DNA of 64,000 nucleotides from Litchfieldella qijiaojingensis (GCF_014651875.1 NZ_BMXS01000025.1:1-64000), one strand, 5' to 3'; positions 1 through 8,497 are shown, numbered from the stretch's first letter. Translations and numbers: made by a program. Notes: generated by a model not told the origin, from the letters alone.

Positions 1-71
1 ATGCTCATGCCTTGCGCATGGCTGACCTGGATCGTGGCGCGTTCTTCGATGCTGAGTTCTGAATAGGCCAT
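1..71 (-). CDS. IS30-family transposase, N-terminal fragment (continues beyond left edge)
   Basis: Reading the minus strand from the ATG at 71 gives MAYSELSIEERATIQVSHAQ followed by GMS. This is the typical IS30 transposase opening, in which a short start is followed by an ELS-EER-IQ helix of the N-terminal helix-turn-helix. Only about 23 codons are visible, so it cannot be said whether the gene is intact. Its presence beside the sensor operon at 305 means that operon may have lost upstream genes. Confidence 0.6.
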   Translation of the reverse strand, partial: MAYSELSIEERATIQVSHAQGMS

Positions 72-120
72 GGAGGCAACACCTTACCGGAATGGTCAGG
101 TGTTGCACTCAGTTTCTGCG
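1..120 (-). mobile_element. End of an IS30-family insertion sequence (cut by window edge)
   Basis: The window opens inside an insertion sequence read on the minus strand. It contains the first codons of an IS30-type transposase and the untranslated end of the element. The end carries a 9-bp inverted repeat, GCAACACCT at 76-84 and AGGTGTTGC at 98-106, just before the transposase start. The outer boundary near 110-120 is estimated, because the other end of the element is outside the window and target-site duplications cannot be compared. Confidence 0.55.
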
Positions 121-304
121 GCCAAGGATTTTCGTCACAAGTATGTCACACCCGCCACTATCTCATTCGATACTGAATTTCAGGGATGACAGCAGGAAAG
201 CCCTGATTTATGTTGAAACGGTACTCATCAAAAAGGAGGCCAAGCTGAGAGTGTGGCTCTCTATATATATCAACTATAACTAATAAGCTTGGGCGGGAAA
301 GGGA

Positions 305-1045
305 ATGAAAAAGTCTTCATGGCTCGCATGCTGCCTGCTGGTCGCAACGACCGCATCCGCAGATTTGAACGGCCTAACCTATATTACGGAAGAATATCCT
401 CCCTATAACTTCAAGAGAAATGGGGAAGTGCAAGGCATTTCCGTTGATGTACTGACCGCCATATTCGAAGCAACCGACTCCGACCTGAGCCATGATGACA
501 TTCGCATCCTGCCTTGGGCTCGGGGATACGATACGGCCCTTAAAGAGCCCAACACGGTGCTGTTTTCCACCACACGCACGACATCACGCGAGACACTGTT
601 CAAGTGGGTAGGCCCCATTGTCCGGGACCGGGTGACGTTGCTCGCACGCCGGGACCGAAATATCGACATTGCTTCCATCGAAGACCTCAACCGGTCGAAC
701 TATCAAGTGGCGGTCATTCGCGAAGATATCGGCGCCCAACGCCTGCTCGAATCGGGTGTTGATCAAGAAAAGATTCTTAGTGCGATATCCAATGTCAGCG
801 CCATGAAAATGCTCAACCGAGGCCGGGTCGATTTATGGGCCTACAGCGAAGACGTCGCCTTCTGGCTCATGGAGGAAAACGGGCTGAATAATGACGATTT
901 CGAGTCCATATATACCTTGAGTGAATCGTATCTATACTTCGCACTGCACCGGGACACGGAGGACCGTTTGGTTGACGCCATGCAGGCGGCTCTGGACAGA
1001 CTGCGTGAGCAGGGTGTCATCGAAGTCATCTCGGAGCATCGATGA
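305..1045 (+). CDS. Periplasmic solute-binding protein, family 3 (amino-acid type)
   Basis: This 246-residue protein has a Sec signal peptide (Lys-Lys start, hydrophobic stretch, cleavage near Ala-Ser-Ala at about residue 19) and then the SBP_bac_3 fold. The opening YITEEYPPYNF motif and the later IREDIGAQRLLESG-type hinge region mark the family. Such proteins normally deliver polar amino acids or opines to ABC permeases. No permease or ATPase gene is nearby. Instead the stop codon overlaps the start of a paralogue at 1042, and that gene overlaps a diguanylate cyclase, so a ligand-sensing role is more likely than transport. The ligand is unknown. Confidence 0.85.
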   Translation: MKKSSWLACCLLVATTASADLNGLTYITEEYPPYNFKRNGEVQGISVDVLTAIFEATDSDLSHDDIRILPWARGYDTALKEPNTVLFSTTRTTSRETLFKWVGPIVRDRVTLLARRDRNIDIASIEDLNRSNYQVAVIREDIGAQRLLESGVDQEKILSAISNVSAMKMLNRGRVDLWAYSEDVAFWLMEENGLNNDDFESIYTLSESYLYFALHRDTEDRLVDAMQAALDRLREQGVIEVISEHR

Positions 1046-1800
1046 AGAAAAAGACGGTTAGGATCGGTCAACGACTGGCACCGTTAATGGTCATCCCCCT
1101 GCTTCTGCTATCCCCTTTCTCCCAAGCAGGGACACTGATCTTCAATACGGAAGAGTACCCGCCATTCAATTTCGTCAACTCGGCCGGCAATATCGACGGC
1201 TTTTCCACGCGCCTCCTCGAAGCGACATTGGACGAGGCAAACCTCTCGGCCACCTTTCGTCTCTTGCCGTGGGCAAGGGCCTATACCGAAGCGCAGCTTC
1301 GTGAGCACCACTGCGTTTTTTCCACGGCCCGAACACCGGAGCGCGAATCCCTTTTTCAGTGGGTCGGACCACTTGTCGTGACCGACTGGGCCGCCTTTGC
1401 CTTGACCGACATCGATATCCAGGCAAGCCGTCTAAGCGAACTGGAAAACCTGCGCGTCGGCAGCTTCCGGGGGGATGCCGTGGGTCGTTTCGTCGAGAAT
1501 AGTGGTGTGCCGATATTGGTCACCGCCGCCGACCGGGAGAATATCTCACGCCTGGAGGCCGGTCTGATCGACGTCTGGGTCAGCAGTGAAACGGTTGCCC
1601 GTCATATCGCCGCCGAGGCCGGGGTATCGATAGAACGACTATTCACTTTCAACCAAGCGGAAATGTACCTGGCCTGCCACCTCTCAGTGCCTGAAACCAT
1701 ATTGACGCGTCTTCAGACATCGCTGGATACGCTACGTAGCGAAGGCCATTACGAGCGCATTCGCGAGCGTGTGCTGAGGCAGTGGGAGCGGGAGCCATGA
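1042..1800 (+). CDS. Second periplasmic solute-binding protein, family 3
   Basis: This 252-residue paralogue of the preceding protein has a longer basic signal peptide ending near Ser-Gln-Ala-Gly and the same NTEEYPPFNF opening and RxLPWARAY segment. It starts inside the previous gene by an ATGA overlap at 1042-1045. Its own stop overlaps the ATG of the diguanylate cyclase at 1797-1800. The three genes are therefore translationally coupled. Divergence between the two binding proteins suggests different ligands or a two-component receptor. Family membership is clear from sequence; a signalling role is inferred from context. Confidence 0.85.
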   Translation: MKKKTVRIGQRLAPLMVIPLLLLSPFSQAGTLIFNTEEYPPFNFVNSAGNIDGFSTRLLEATLDEANLSATFRLLPWARAYTEAQLREHHCVFSTARTPERESLFQWVGPLVVTDWAAFALTDIDIQASRLSELENLRVGSFRGDAVGRFVENSGVPILVTAADRENISRLEAGLIDVWVSSETVARHIAAEAGVSIERLFTFNQAEMYLACHLSVPETILTRLQTSLDTLRSEGHYERIRERVLRQWEREP

Positions 1801-3074
1801 GCGATTTCGTTCCGACGGGCCGGCGCAAGGGTATCTCACGCTGGCGAGGCATTACCGCCAAACAGGCAGTGTTGACCCTGATCATCGCCGTGCTGCTGAG
1901 CATTCTCGCCGGCATGGCCGAGCTGACGACAGACGTGCGCATCATGCGAGAAGAAGTGCAGGTGCAGACTCGAAAGCTGCTCGAGTTGGTGGACGGTACC
2001 GCGGCCGAAGCAGCCTTTCAGCTCAATCCGGACCTGGCGCAGCAAGTGGCGAATGGTCTGTTCGAAGGCGGTGACGTGAAGCGGGTAGAGCTGCGCGATG
2101 ATTTCGGCCGCACCATGGCCCGGCGCGAACTGCAGCGTGACACCGGGGCCGGCTGGTTCTCGAGCGCGTTATTCGGAGACATCATCCACTATGCTGGCAT
2201 TCTCGAGTATGAGATGGGCAGCGGCATACCTCCCGAGCCAGTGGGGGAAATCGAGCTGACGCTAGCACTCGACAGTCTTGGTCGCTCCTTCCTTGAACGG
2301 GGCCTGCTCATCTTCACGCTAAGTGTGGTGAAAGCCCTTGCGATTGCCGCCCTGGTCGTGATGGCGTTCTATTTCCTGATAACACGTCCGTTGCTCAAGG
2401 TGCATGCGGCCATCTCGGAGGTCGACCCACAACGGCCGGGAAACTGGCCAAAGCCCCGACTCAAACACCATGCCAACGATGAACTGGGCCATCTGGTGGA
2501 AGGTCTGGACGATCTGTTGAATGCCTTCCAGCGAGGCCTGAACCAACGTGACCACTTGCACCAGATATCCACCATCGATGGGCTGACGGGCATCGCCAAC
2601 CGGCGCCGTTTCGATGCCTTTCTCTCCGAGGAGTGGCGCCGCGCCAAACGCTCGGGTCAAGAACTGTCGATCCTGTTCATGGACATCGATAACTTCAAGG
2701 CCTTCAACGACAACTACGGTCACGTCATGGGAGACGATTGTCTGCGCGATGTGGCCCGAGCCCTCACTCAGACAGTATCTCGGGCTTCCGATCTGGTGGC
2801 GCGTTACGGCGGCGAAGAATTCGTCTGTGTTTTGTCCGATACCGACCTCCATGGCGCACTAGCCGTGGCACGTAGAATCCACGCAGCCGTTCTGGATCTG
2901 GCAATACCCCACGCCTTTTCCGACACACACGATTGCATCAGCCTGAGCATCGGCGTAGCCAGCGCGACGCCAAACAAGCAAGGCGCCACCCCCGACCAGT
3001 TGCTGGAAACCGCGGATCGGCACCTTTACCAGGCCAAGAGTGACGGTCGCAACTGCGTGATCTGTCAGCCATAG
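1797..3074 (+). CDS. Membrane-bound diguanylate cyclase (GGDEF)
   Basis: The ATG at 1797 overlaps the upstream stop and is preferred over the in-frame GTG at 1782. The 425-residue protein has a transmembrane helix at about 23-42, a periplasmic segment of about 125 residues, a second helix at about 170-195, a HAMP-like linker, then a GGDEF domain from about 260. The active site reads GGEEF at 338-342. An RxxD inhibitory site (R329 to D332) lies exactly five residues before it, so synthesis of c-di-GMP with product inhibition is expected. The periplasmic part is a plausible docking face for the two binding proteins encoded just upstream. Confidence 0.9.
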   Translation: MSDFVPTGRRKGISRWRGITAKQAVLTLIIAVLLSILAGMAELTTDVRIMREEVQVQTRKLLELVDGTAAEAAFQLNPDLAQQVANGLFEGGDVKRVELRDDFGRTMARRELQRDTGAGWFSSALFGDIIHYAGILEYEMGSGIPPEPVGEIELTLALDSLGRSFLERGLLIFTLSVVKALAIAALVVMAFYFLITRPLLKVHAAISEVDPQRPGNWPKPRLKHHANDELGHLVEGLDDLLNAFQRGLNQRDHLHQISTIDGLTGIANRRRFDAFLSEEWRRAKRSGQELSILFMDIDNFKAFNDNYGHVMGDDCLRDVARALTQTVSRASDLVARYGGEEFVCVLSDTDLHGALAVARRIHAAVLDLAIPHAFSDTHDCISLSIGVASATPNKQGATPDQLLETADRHLYQAKSDGRNCVICQP

Positions 3075-3086
3075 AGCCTCTGGGTC

Positions 3087-3869
3087 TCACCAGGGGAGCG
3101 CCACCCACAGGGTGGCACCTCCCCAGCCAACCAGCACCACGCCCAAACCGCGTCCCAGCCAATGCCCTGCAGGGGCCAATTTTTCGACCAACACCCAAAG
3201 CGCCAGGCCGGCGATCCAGACCAGGTTCATGACGCCGCCGACGAACAGCAGCAGCATCAGCACCCAGCAGCAGCCGACACAGTACATGCCGTGCCGCAGG
3301 CCCATCATGAAGGCACCTCCCGCTCCCTTGCGCCACTGCGTCAGCATGAAGTCCAGAGGCGAGCGGCAGTGCCGAAGGCAAGCGTATTTCAACGGCGTCC
3401 ACTGGTAGATTCCCGCTCCGATCAACACCACGCCAGCCGCAATCAGGCTGGTCATCGTCATCATCGGCGAGAGCAGCGCGACGCGCTCCAACGCGTACTG
3501 CAACGCAACCGCCAGCACGCTGAACAGCACCCAGATCACGAGATATCCCGAAGCGAAGATGCCCGAGGTCAAGGCTCCCTGTCCACGCGCCCGACACCGG
3601 CGTGATATGGTGACGTGCAACAGGATCATCGGCGCGGCACTAGGCAACATCATCGCTGCCATCATCACCACCCACATAACCAGCATCAGACCCGCTTCGG
3701 CCAACGTCCAGGGTGCAAGGCTCATGGGCATCAGCATGGTGCCCACCCTCGCCATGGACGCGGCCTCCACGAGCAGATAGCCCCAGCACAAGGCAATGAC
3801 GACGCTCAGCCCGGTAATCACCAGCAGCCGGTCGCGCCGCAGTACGCTTTCCATCGTCGAAGTGCTCAT
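3087..3869 (-). CDS. DUF2182 multi-pass membrane protein
   Basis: This 260-residue protein is mostly hydrophobic, with about six or seven transmembrane helices. The MxMPxxxxPWTxxEAGLMLxMWxxMMxAMMLPSAAPM region and the PLKYACLRHCRSP Cys motif are hallmarks of DUF2182. The Cys/His-rich segments suggest metal binding, but the biochemical role of the family is not established. It is 24 bp downstream of a DUF1326 gene on the same strand. These two families often occur side by side, so they probably work together. Confidence 0.8.
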   Translation of the reverse strand: MSTSTMESVLRRDRLLVITGLSVVIALCWGYLLVEAASMARVGTMLMPMSLAPWTLAEAGLMLVMWVVMMAAMMLPSAAPMILLHVTISRRCRARGQGALTSGIFASGYLVIWVLFSVLAVALQYALERVALLSPMMTMTSLIAAGVVLIGAGIYQWTPLKYACLRHCRSPLDFMLTQWRKGAGGAFMMGLRHGMYCVGCCWVLMLLLFVGGVMNLVWIAGLALWVLVEKLAPAGHWLGRGLGVVLVGWGGATLWVALPW

Positions 3870-3893
3870 CGCTAGAGCGCCGACTTCACCGCA

Positions 3894-4526
3894 CTACGCC
3901 GCCACCCCTTGCGGTGTCTGCACCACATGCGCCAGCGTACTGTGCGACCCGGTGGTAGTGAAGGCGATCGCTCCGCTACTCTGGATATTCGCCGCGGCGA
4001 CCTCGCCTTCAAGATGCTCGAACCCTTCGGGCATCACGACACGTATCCGATGCGGCTCGCCGGTTACCGGGTTCTTGATCGGCTCCACATCGCTTTCGAG
4101 CACACCGGGAATGTCGAGACGGGCCGTCCGCGCTTCCTGGTCGAATTCGACCGAGATCGGGGTGAATATGGGATCGTGCATCTTGGTCACGATCAGGCTG
4201 AAGATGTGGAACAGCGTGCCTTCGTCCGAGTGCTCCCCCGACATGATGGCGAACAATGCCTCGCGCTGTTCCGGGCTGGCCCGTTCATCGATGAGCGGCT
4301 GAGCCTCGCCGTTGCCTTCGTGAAGCGGCCCCGGGAAATGCACGACGACAAAGAATCCCAGACCGTCCAGGCGGACATCCTCGAAAAACCCGTTGTCGAT
4401 CTGCATGCCCAGAAACCCCCAACATTCCCCATGGGTCGGGGGAGCATTGAAATCGCAGGGACAACCAAATGCGCAGTTGCAATTCTTGATCCATCGACCT
4501 TCAAGCCGCCAGTTTGCCTGTGCCAT
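3894..4526 (-). CDS. DUF1326 domain protein
   Basis: The start at 4526 (MAQANWRLEG) is chosen because GGAGG lies 8 nt upstream; an earlier ATG at 4541 overlaps that ribosome-binding site. The 210-residue soluble protein begins with a Cys-rich CNCAFGCPCDF motif at about 17-27, the DUF1326 signature, followed by a mixed beta domain. Function is unknown. It is the first gene of a two-gene operon with DUF2182. The Cys cluster and the partner suggest metal or redox chemistry, which is inference only. Confidence 0.8.
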   Translation of the reverse strand: MAQANWRLEGRWIKNCNCAFGCPCDFNAPPTHGECWGFLGMQIDNGFFEDVRLDGLGFFVVVHFPGPLHEGNGEAQPLIDERASPEQREALFAIMSGEHSDEGTLFHIFSLIVTKMHDPIFTPISVEFDQEARTARLDIPGVLESDVEPIKNPVTGEPHRIRVVMPEGFEHLEGEVAAANIQSSGAIAFTTTGSHSTLAHVVQTPQGVAA

Positions 4527-4604
4527 AACCGCAGCCTCCATTTTTTATCGGCAGAGGAACACCTTCCTTGGACGATGCCTTGCTCCCTGGTCATCTCCGT
4601 AGTT

Positions 4605-4765
4605 TAGGTTCTGTCTGAAAAGTCGGCGAGCGAAGTCCAGGCAAGGCAAAAATCATCGAGAAACGGACCGGGCTCGCGTGCGAGTTTACGGGGATGTAAA
4701 TGAGCATTTTGAGATGATTTTTAACGCCGCATGGGCAAGCGCAGACAGTTTTCGGACAGAACCTA
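4605..4765. repeat. Structured interspersed repeat, copy A (161 bp)
   Basis: The element is bounded by a 17-nt terminal inverted repeat with one mismatch (4605-4621 and 4749-4765, TAGGTTCTGTCTGAAAA). Inside, AAAAATCATC at 4648-4657 pairs perfectly with GATGATTTTT at 4713-4722. A small hairpin GTTTAC...GTAAAT lies at the apex. Its core is shared with the element at 35586-35726 in reverse orientation, but the stems differ in sequence. No open reading frame is present. It sits between the start of the DUF1326 gene and the 3' end of the M20 hydrolase gene. Confidence 0.85.
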
Positions 4766-4780
4766 GCGGTCATGAGAGCA

Positions 4781-6022
4781 TCATGCCGTGGCCATTCCAG
4801 CTTTCTCGAGCATGGCTTCCAGCAACACCTGGCAGCCCAGCGCACAGTGCTCGGGTGTGGCATATTCGGCCTCATTGTGGCTGATGCCATCGCGACAGGG
4901 GATGAAGATCATCGCGGTCGGCGCCACCCGCGAAACGTACACAGAGTCGTGGCCGGCGCCGCTCATCATCCGGCGATAGGGCACCCCTTGGGCCCGAACG
5001 GCGGTTTCCAGCGACTCGATGCAGCCGGTGTTGAAATGCACCACCGGCGATTTCCAGATCCGCTCGCTATGGACCGCTACGCCGAAGGCCTCACCGGCAA
5101 CGGCCAGCTCGTACTCGAAAACGGCTTCCAGGGCATCCAGCTCGGCTTCCACCACATGGCGCAAGTCGACGGTGAGGCGCACCTCGCCGGGGATCACGTT
5201 GCGTGATGCCGCCTCGATATCCAGACAACCGCAGGTGACCTTGGTGTCGCCACTCTCATCGGCCAACGCATGGGCCTGCAGGCGGTCGATCAGACGCGCC
5301 GCGGCGGCAAGCGCATCGTGGCGATAACGCATCGGGGTCGGCCCGGCATGGGCGGATTGGCCGGTGAAGGTCACGTCGAACCAGCGCATTCCTTGCACGC
5401 CGGTCACGACCCCTAGGCTCTCGCCCTCTTCTTCCAGCACTGGGCCCTGTTCGATGTGCAACTCGAAGAAACTGGCCAGGCGCGGTTCGCCCACCGGCAC
5501 CGGACCCGCGAAGCCGGTGGCGTCGAGTGCTTCGCCCAGGGTTACGCCATCGCGATCCTTGCGGGCCAAGGTCGATTCGACACTGAACTCGCCGGCATAG
5601 GTGCCCGAGGCGACCATGGCGGGAGCGAAGCGACAGCCCTCCTCGTTGGTCCATACCACCAGTTCCAGGGGCCTCTCGGTGACAATGCCCTGGTCATGCA
5701 GGGTTCGGAACACCTCGAGTCCGGCCAGCACACCGAGCACGCCGTCGAAACGCCCGCCCTTGGGCTGCGTATCCAGATGACTGCCGGTAGCCACCGGGTC
5801 CAGGTCATCACATTCCCCGGCACGGCGAATGAACAGGTTGCCGACTCGGTCCACCCTCACCGTGCAACCGATCGCTTCGCACCATTCGATCAATAACCGT
5901 CGACCGGCAGCGTCTTCCTCGGTCAGCGCCAGACGGCAACTGCCGCCGTTCTCGGTGGGGCCGATCTCGGCCATGGCCATCAGGCTGTCCCACAGCCGTT
6001 GGGAATCAATGGAAACTGACAT
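4781..6022 (-). CDS. M20-family amidohydrolase (N-carbamoyl-amino-acid hydrolase / allantoate amidohydrolase type)
   Basis: The start at 6022 (MSVSIDSQRLW) has GAGG six nt upstream. A longer reading frame to 6130 would run through the palindrome at 6086. The 413-residue protein shows the binuclear metal-binding signatures of the hydantoinase/carbamoylase branch: GSHLDTQPKGGRFDGVLG, the EEGCRF glutamate pair, HIEQGP and the C-terminal SGAGHDS and GISHNE. Members cleave N-carbamoyl amino acids or ureido compounds. The exact substrate is not readable from sequence. It shares an identical upstream 24-bp palindrome with the aminotransferase of the agmatine deiminase cluster, so an N-carbamoyl amine or ureido substrate from that pathway is possible. 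Confidence 0.85.
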   Translation of the reverse strand: MSVSIDSQRLWDSLMAMAEIGPTENGGSCRLALTEEDAAGRRLLIEWCEAIGCTVRVDRVGNLFIRRAGECDDLDPVATGSHLDTQPKGGRFDGVLGVLAGLEVFRTLHDQGIVTERPLELVVWTNEEGCRFAPAMVASGTYAGEFSVESTLARKDRDGVTLGEALDATGFAGPVPVGEPRLASFFELHIEQGPVLEEEGESLGVVTGVQGMRWFDVTFTGQSAHAGPTPMRYRHDALAAAARLIDRLQAHALADESGDTKVTCGCLDIEAASRNVIPGEVRLTVDLRHVVEAELDALEAVFEYELAVAGEAFGVAVHSERIWKSPVVHFNTGCIESLETAVRAQGVPYRRMMSGAGHDSVYVSRVAPTAMIFIPCRDGISHNEAEYATPEHCALGCQVLLEAMLEKAGMATA

Positions 6023-6085
6023 GATCGCCTCGCTTGTTGTTTGCTGAACGGAAATCGCTTTCAGCCTAGGCAAGACACCCCAGCA

Positions 6086-6109
6086 CCGATATACCCCAAT
6101 CGGGATATG
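6086..6109. promoter_or_regulatory. 24-bp palindromic operator-like site, copy 1
   Basis: The 24 bases from 6086 to 6109 contain ATACCCCAATCGGGATAT, an imperfect palindrome. The site is identical base for base to 12477-12500. It lies about 64 bp before the start codon of the M20 hydrolase (minus strand), a distance close to that of the other copy from its gene. A shared transcription-factor site is the simplest explanation. The regulator is not identified. Confidence 0.7.
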
Positions 6110-6156
6110 ATCGATGACCAAGACCGCCATATCGGTCGACTATGTTCATATGAAAC

Positions 6157-6465
6157 TCACACGAGCCAGCGCCATAGACTGGCACTACATATGCCGGATG
6201 CGATTCCCAGCAAGGGGTTCCTGAGCCATAACGCCGTGCCACCAGCAGCCACGGCAGCCAGTCGAGTTCCACCGTCACCATGCACGATCATTGGGGTAAT
6301 CACGGCAATCAGCACCGAACTCGACATGGCATTGACGAAACGCCTGACGCGAGGCCCAATCGGCACCCTCGACATGATCACCAACCCGCCCGCTCGAGAC
6401 AAAGTCGTGATCGCCACCATGATCGCAATCGCCAACAGCGATTGGCTTGCCGCCAGCCAACTCAC
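6157..6465 (-). CDS. azlD: AzlD-type branched-chain amino acid export subunit
   Basis: The small membrane protein of 102 residues begins at a GTG at 6465 that overlaps the TGA of azlC (GTGA). It carries the AzlD pattern: TLSRAGGLVIMSRVPIGPRVRRFVNAMSSS is read in two adjoining blocks, with three to four hydrophobic helices. AzlD partners the larger AzlC subunit in export of branched-chain amino acids or analogues. Longer reading frames upstream belong to another frame of azlC. A second azlCD pair lies at 41613-42637. Confidence 0.85.
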   Translation of the reverse strand: MSWLAASQSLLAIAIMVAITTLSRAGGLVIMSRVPIGPRVRRFVNAMSSSVLIAVITPMIVHGDGGTRLAAVAAGGTALWLRNPLLGIASGICSASLWRWLV

Positions 6466-7184
6466 TGCCCCACCTCTTGCCGTTCTTTGCCCGAAGCAAG
6501 AACCGCAACCAGCCCACCCGTCAAGGCACCGACCACGACATGCAGGTAAGCAGGCAACCACCAGTAAGCGAGCAAGGCACTGACCGCTGCAGCGGCCCAA
6601 GGCAAGCACATCGCCGCACGCGGGCTTGAGCCAACGATGATCACCAGCAGAAAACACATCATGATCACGTCGAGTCCGAAGCGTTCCGGTGCAGTGATAC
6701 CGCCACCGAATTCAAGGCCAATCGCCGTCCCGACTACCCATGCCGACCACAGCGCTATGCCACCGCCCAGTAGAACCCCTACGTTACGCTCGCCACGCTG
6801 ATACTCACCGAGCGCCATGGCCCAACTGGAGTCAGTCAAGAATCCCACCGTAGCGAACTGCTGCCGGCGTGGCAGCGGGTATAACCAAGGGTACAAAGCC
6901 GCACTCATCAACACATGACGGGTATGGATCGTCAGGGTGGTGGCCGCCAGAGCCAGCAACGGCAGTGGCGACTGCCATAGCTCGAGGGCCGCGAACTGCG
7001 AGGGAGCGGCGAACATGAACACACTCATCAGCATCGCTTCCCAGTCAGCCAATCCGCGGTGCGTTGCTGCGACCCCAAAGGCCACCCCAAAAGCCACGGT
7101 AAACGCTGCCAGCGGCAGCATCATGCGAATGCCTCTCCAGGTTCCAGGAAGATCCAGTCGCGTCGATTTTTCCTCTTGCATCAT
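6462..7184 (-). CDS. azlC: AzlC-type branched-chain amino acid export permease
   Basis: This protein of about 240 residues has the AzlC features FGVAFGVAA near the first helix, the MFAAPSQFAALELW segment, the HTRHVLMSAALYPWL motif and five to seven helices. The start is placed at the ATG at 7184 (a second ATG follows immediately). An in-frame ATG at 7217 lacks a ribosome-binding site and sits in a palindrome region. It forms a two-gene unit with azlD and is divergent from the TRAP operon at 7361, so both may answer to the operator-like site at 7218-7243. Confidence 0.85.
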   Translation of the reverse strand: MMQEEKSTRLDLPGTWRGIRMMLPLAAFTVAFGVAFGVAATHRGLADWEAMLMSVFMFAAPSQFAALELWQSPLPLLALAATTLTIHTRHVLMSAALYPWLYPLPRRQQFATVGFLTDSSWAMALGEYQRGERNVGVLLGGGIALWSAWVVGTAIGLEFGGGITAPERFGLDVIMMCFLLVIIVGSSPRAAMCLPWAAAAVSALLAYWWLPAYLHVVVGALTGGLVAVLASGKERQEVGQ

Positions 7185-7217
7185 GCCATTAGAGCCTTTC
7201 GTGTTAAGTTTCCCCAT

Positions 7218-7243
7218 AAAAACAAACAGACCTGCTTGTTTTT
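7218..7243. promoter_or_regulatory. Palindrome in azlC / dctP divergent promoter region (candidate TetR operator)
   Basis: AACAAACAGA at 7221-7230 faces CCTGCTTGTT at 7231-7240. The arms match at 8 of 10 positions and extend by AAA/TTT to 7218-7243. Size and symmetry fit a TetR-family operator, and a TetR gene is the second gene of the adjacent operon at 8557. The assignment is inference from position and symmetry. Confidence 0.5.
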
Positions 7244-7360
7244 TTTGTTAAGCCGAGTCTAGGCTGAACCGAGCGTGGTCGTCACCCGAGCACCACGCTG
7301 ACCAGATGACTGGTACCACAATAGCAACAAATTGCCGACCGTCACGGACTGGAGAACTAC

Positions 7361-8497
7361 ATGACCTTCCACTCTAACAAGCTGACGCTGGCCATCGCCG
7401 CCTTAGCGATCCCTGCCATAACGACGTCAGCAATGGCCTCCACTTCGTTCATTGCCAATTCCTTCTACGATCAGCAACACCCCCATTCCCGCTACGGCTA
7501 TATCGAGTGGGCGGAAACGGTGAAGGAACTGTCCAACGGCGAATTGCAACCCGAGGTCTATACGGGCACCGTCCTGCTGGCTCCTCGCGCCAGCCTACAG
7601 GGGATTCAGGACAATATCGCACAGGTCGCACACCATGCCGCCGTGTATACCCCCTCCGAGATGCCGGTTGCCAACGCGATCCAGGAACTGGGCTTCAATT
7701 TCGATGACCCGCTCATCGGCATCCTTGCCGTAACCGACTTCAGCCTCAACAACCCTACTCAACTCGAAGAATGGGAAGAGTTGGGTATCGTCTATCTAGG
7801 GGCCTATAACACCCCGCCCTACGTGCTGTTTTGCCGCGAACCGGTGCGCACGCTCGATGAATTGCGCGGCAAGCGTATCCGTACCGCGGGCTCCACGGTT
7901 TCCGCATGGGTCGAGGAAGCCGGCGGTATCCCGGTCAACGTACCTTCCAGCGAGATGTACAGCGGCCTCGATCGTGGCTCACTCGACTGTGCATCGAACG
8001 CCGCCAACGACTTGATCGATCGTTCACTCTGGGAAGTGGCCGAGCACACCACCCTGCTACCGACCGGCATGTACTGGTCAGGCCCACAGTGGGGCTTCAA
8101 TCCAGAGTTCTGGGCCAGCCTCAGCGATGAACACCGAGACGTTTTCAAGGAGGCTACCGCCAAGGCGATGACGCGCATGATCGTGCAGTACCTGGGTACT
8201 GCGGATGCCGCGCTCGAAGAAGCCATCGCCAAGGGCAATAACGTCTACGAGCCTGGTGCAGACCTGATGGCCTCGGTGGAAGACTTCCGCGAACGTGCCC
8301 TGGGAAACGTATATGACACCGCTCGCGATAAGTACGGGATCGCAGACGCGGAATCGCTGATCGATGACTTCCTGGCGACTTACGCGAAATGGGAAGAGCT
8401 CGTCGGTAGTGTCGACCGCGAGGATGAGGAAGCGCTGGCCGAACTGGCGAGCCGTGAAATCTTCGATAAGCTGCCGGCTGACTACGGTATTTATTGA
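7361..8497 (+). CDS. dctP: TRAP transporter periplasmic solute-binding protein
   Basis: This 378-residue secreted protein has a signal peptide ending at about Ala-Met-Ala (residues 24-26) and a DctP fold. The LRGKRIRTAGSTVSAWVEEAGG-type segment holds the conserved arginine used to bind carboxylates, followed by the SSEMYSGLDRGSLDCA region typical of TRAP-binding proteins. It captures an organic acid or related anion for the DctQM channel encoded downstream. The substrate is not readable. A GC-rich hairpin follows the stop codon, which may raise expression of this gene over the rest of the operon. Confidence 0.85.
   Translation: MTFHSNKLTLAIAALAIPAITTSAMASTSFIANSFYDQQHPHSRYGYIEWAETVKELSNGELQPEVYTGTVLLAPRASLQGIQDNIAQVAHHAAVYTPSEMPVANAIQELGFNFDDPLIGILAVTDFSLNNPTQLEEWEELGIVYLGAYNTPPYVLFCREPVRTLDELRGKRIRTAGSTVSAWVEEAGGIPVNVPSSEMYSGLDRGSLDCASNAANDLIDRSLWEVAEHTTLLPTGMYWSGPQWGFNPEFWASLSDEHRDVFKEATAKAMTRMIVQYLGTADAALEEAIAKGNNVYEPGADLMASVEDFRERALGNVYDTARDKYGIADAESLIDDFLATYAKWEELVGSVDREDEEALAELASREIFDKLPADYGIY

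Noticed and set aside
92-283. 63-codon plus-strand frame before the binding-protein operon
   Set aside because: It crosses the predicted IS30 boundary, has no family resemblance and no convincing ribosome-binding site.
3162-3875. His/Gln-rich plus-strand frames over the DUF2182 gene
   Set aside because: They mirror the hydrophobic codons of the minus-strand membrane protein and encode low-complexity products.
6179-6194. Sigma-54-like promoter TGGCAC-N5-ATGC
   Set aside because: The second element lacks the TTGC core and the site lies inside the minus-strand azlD gene, pointing to no plus-strand gene.
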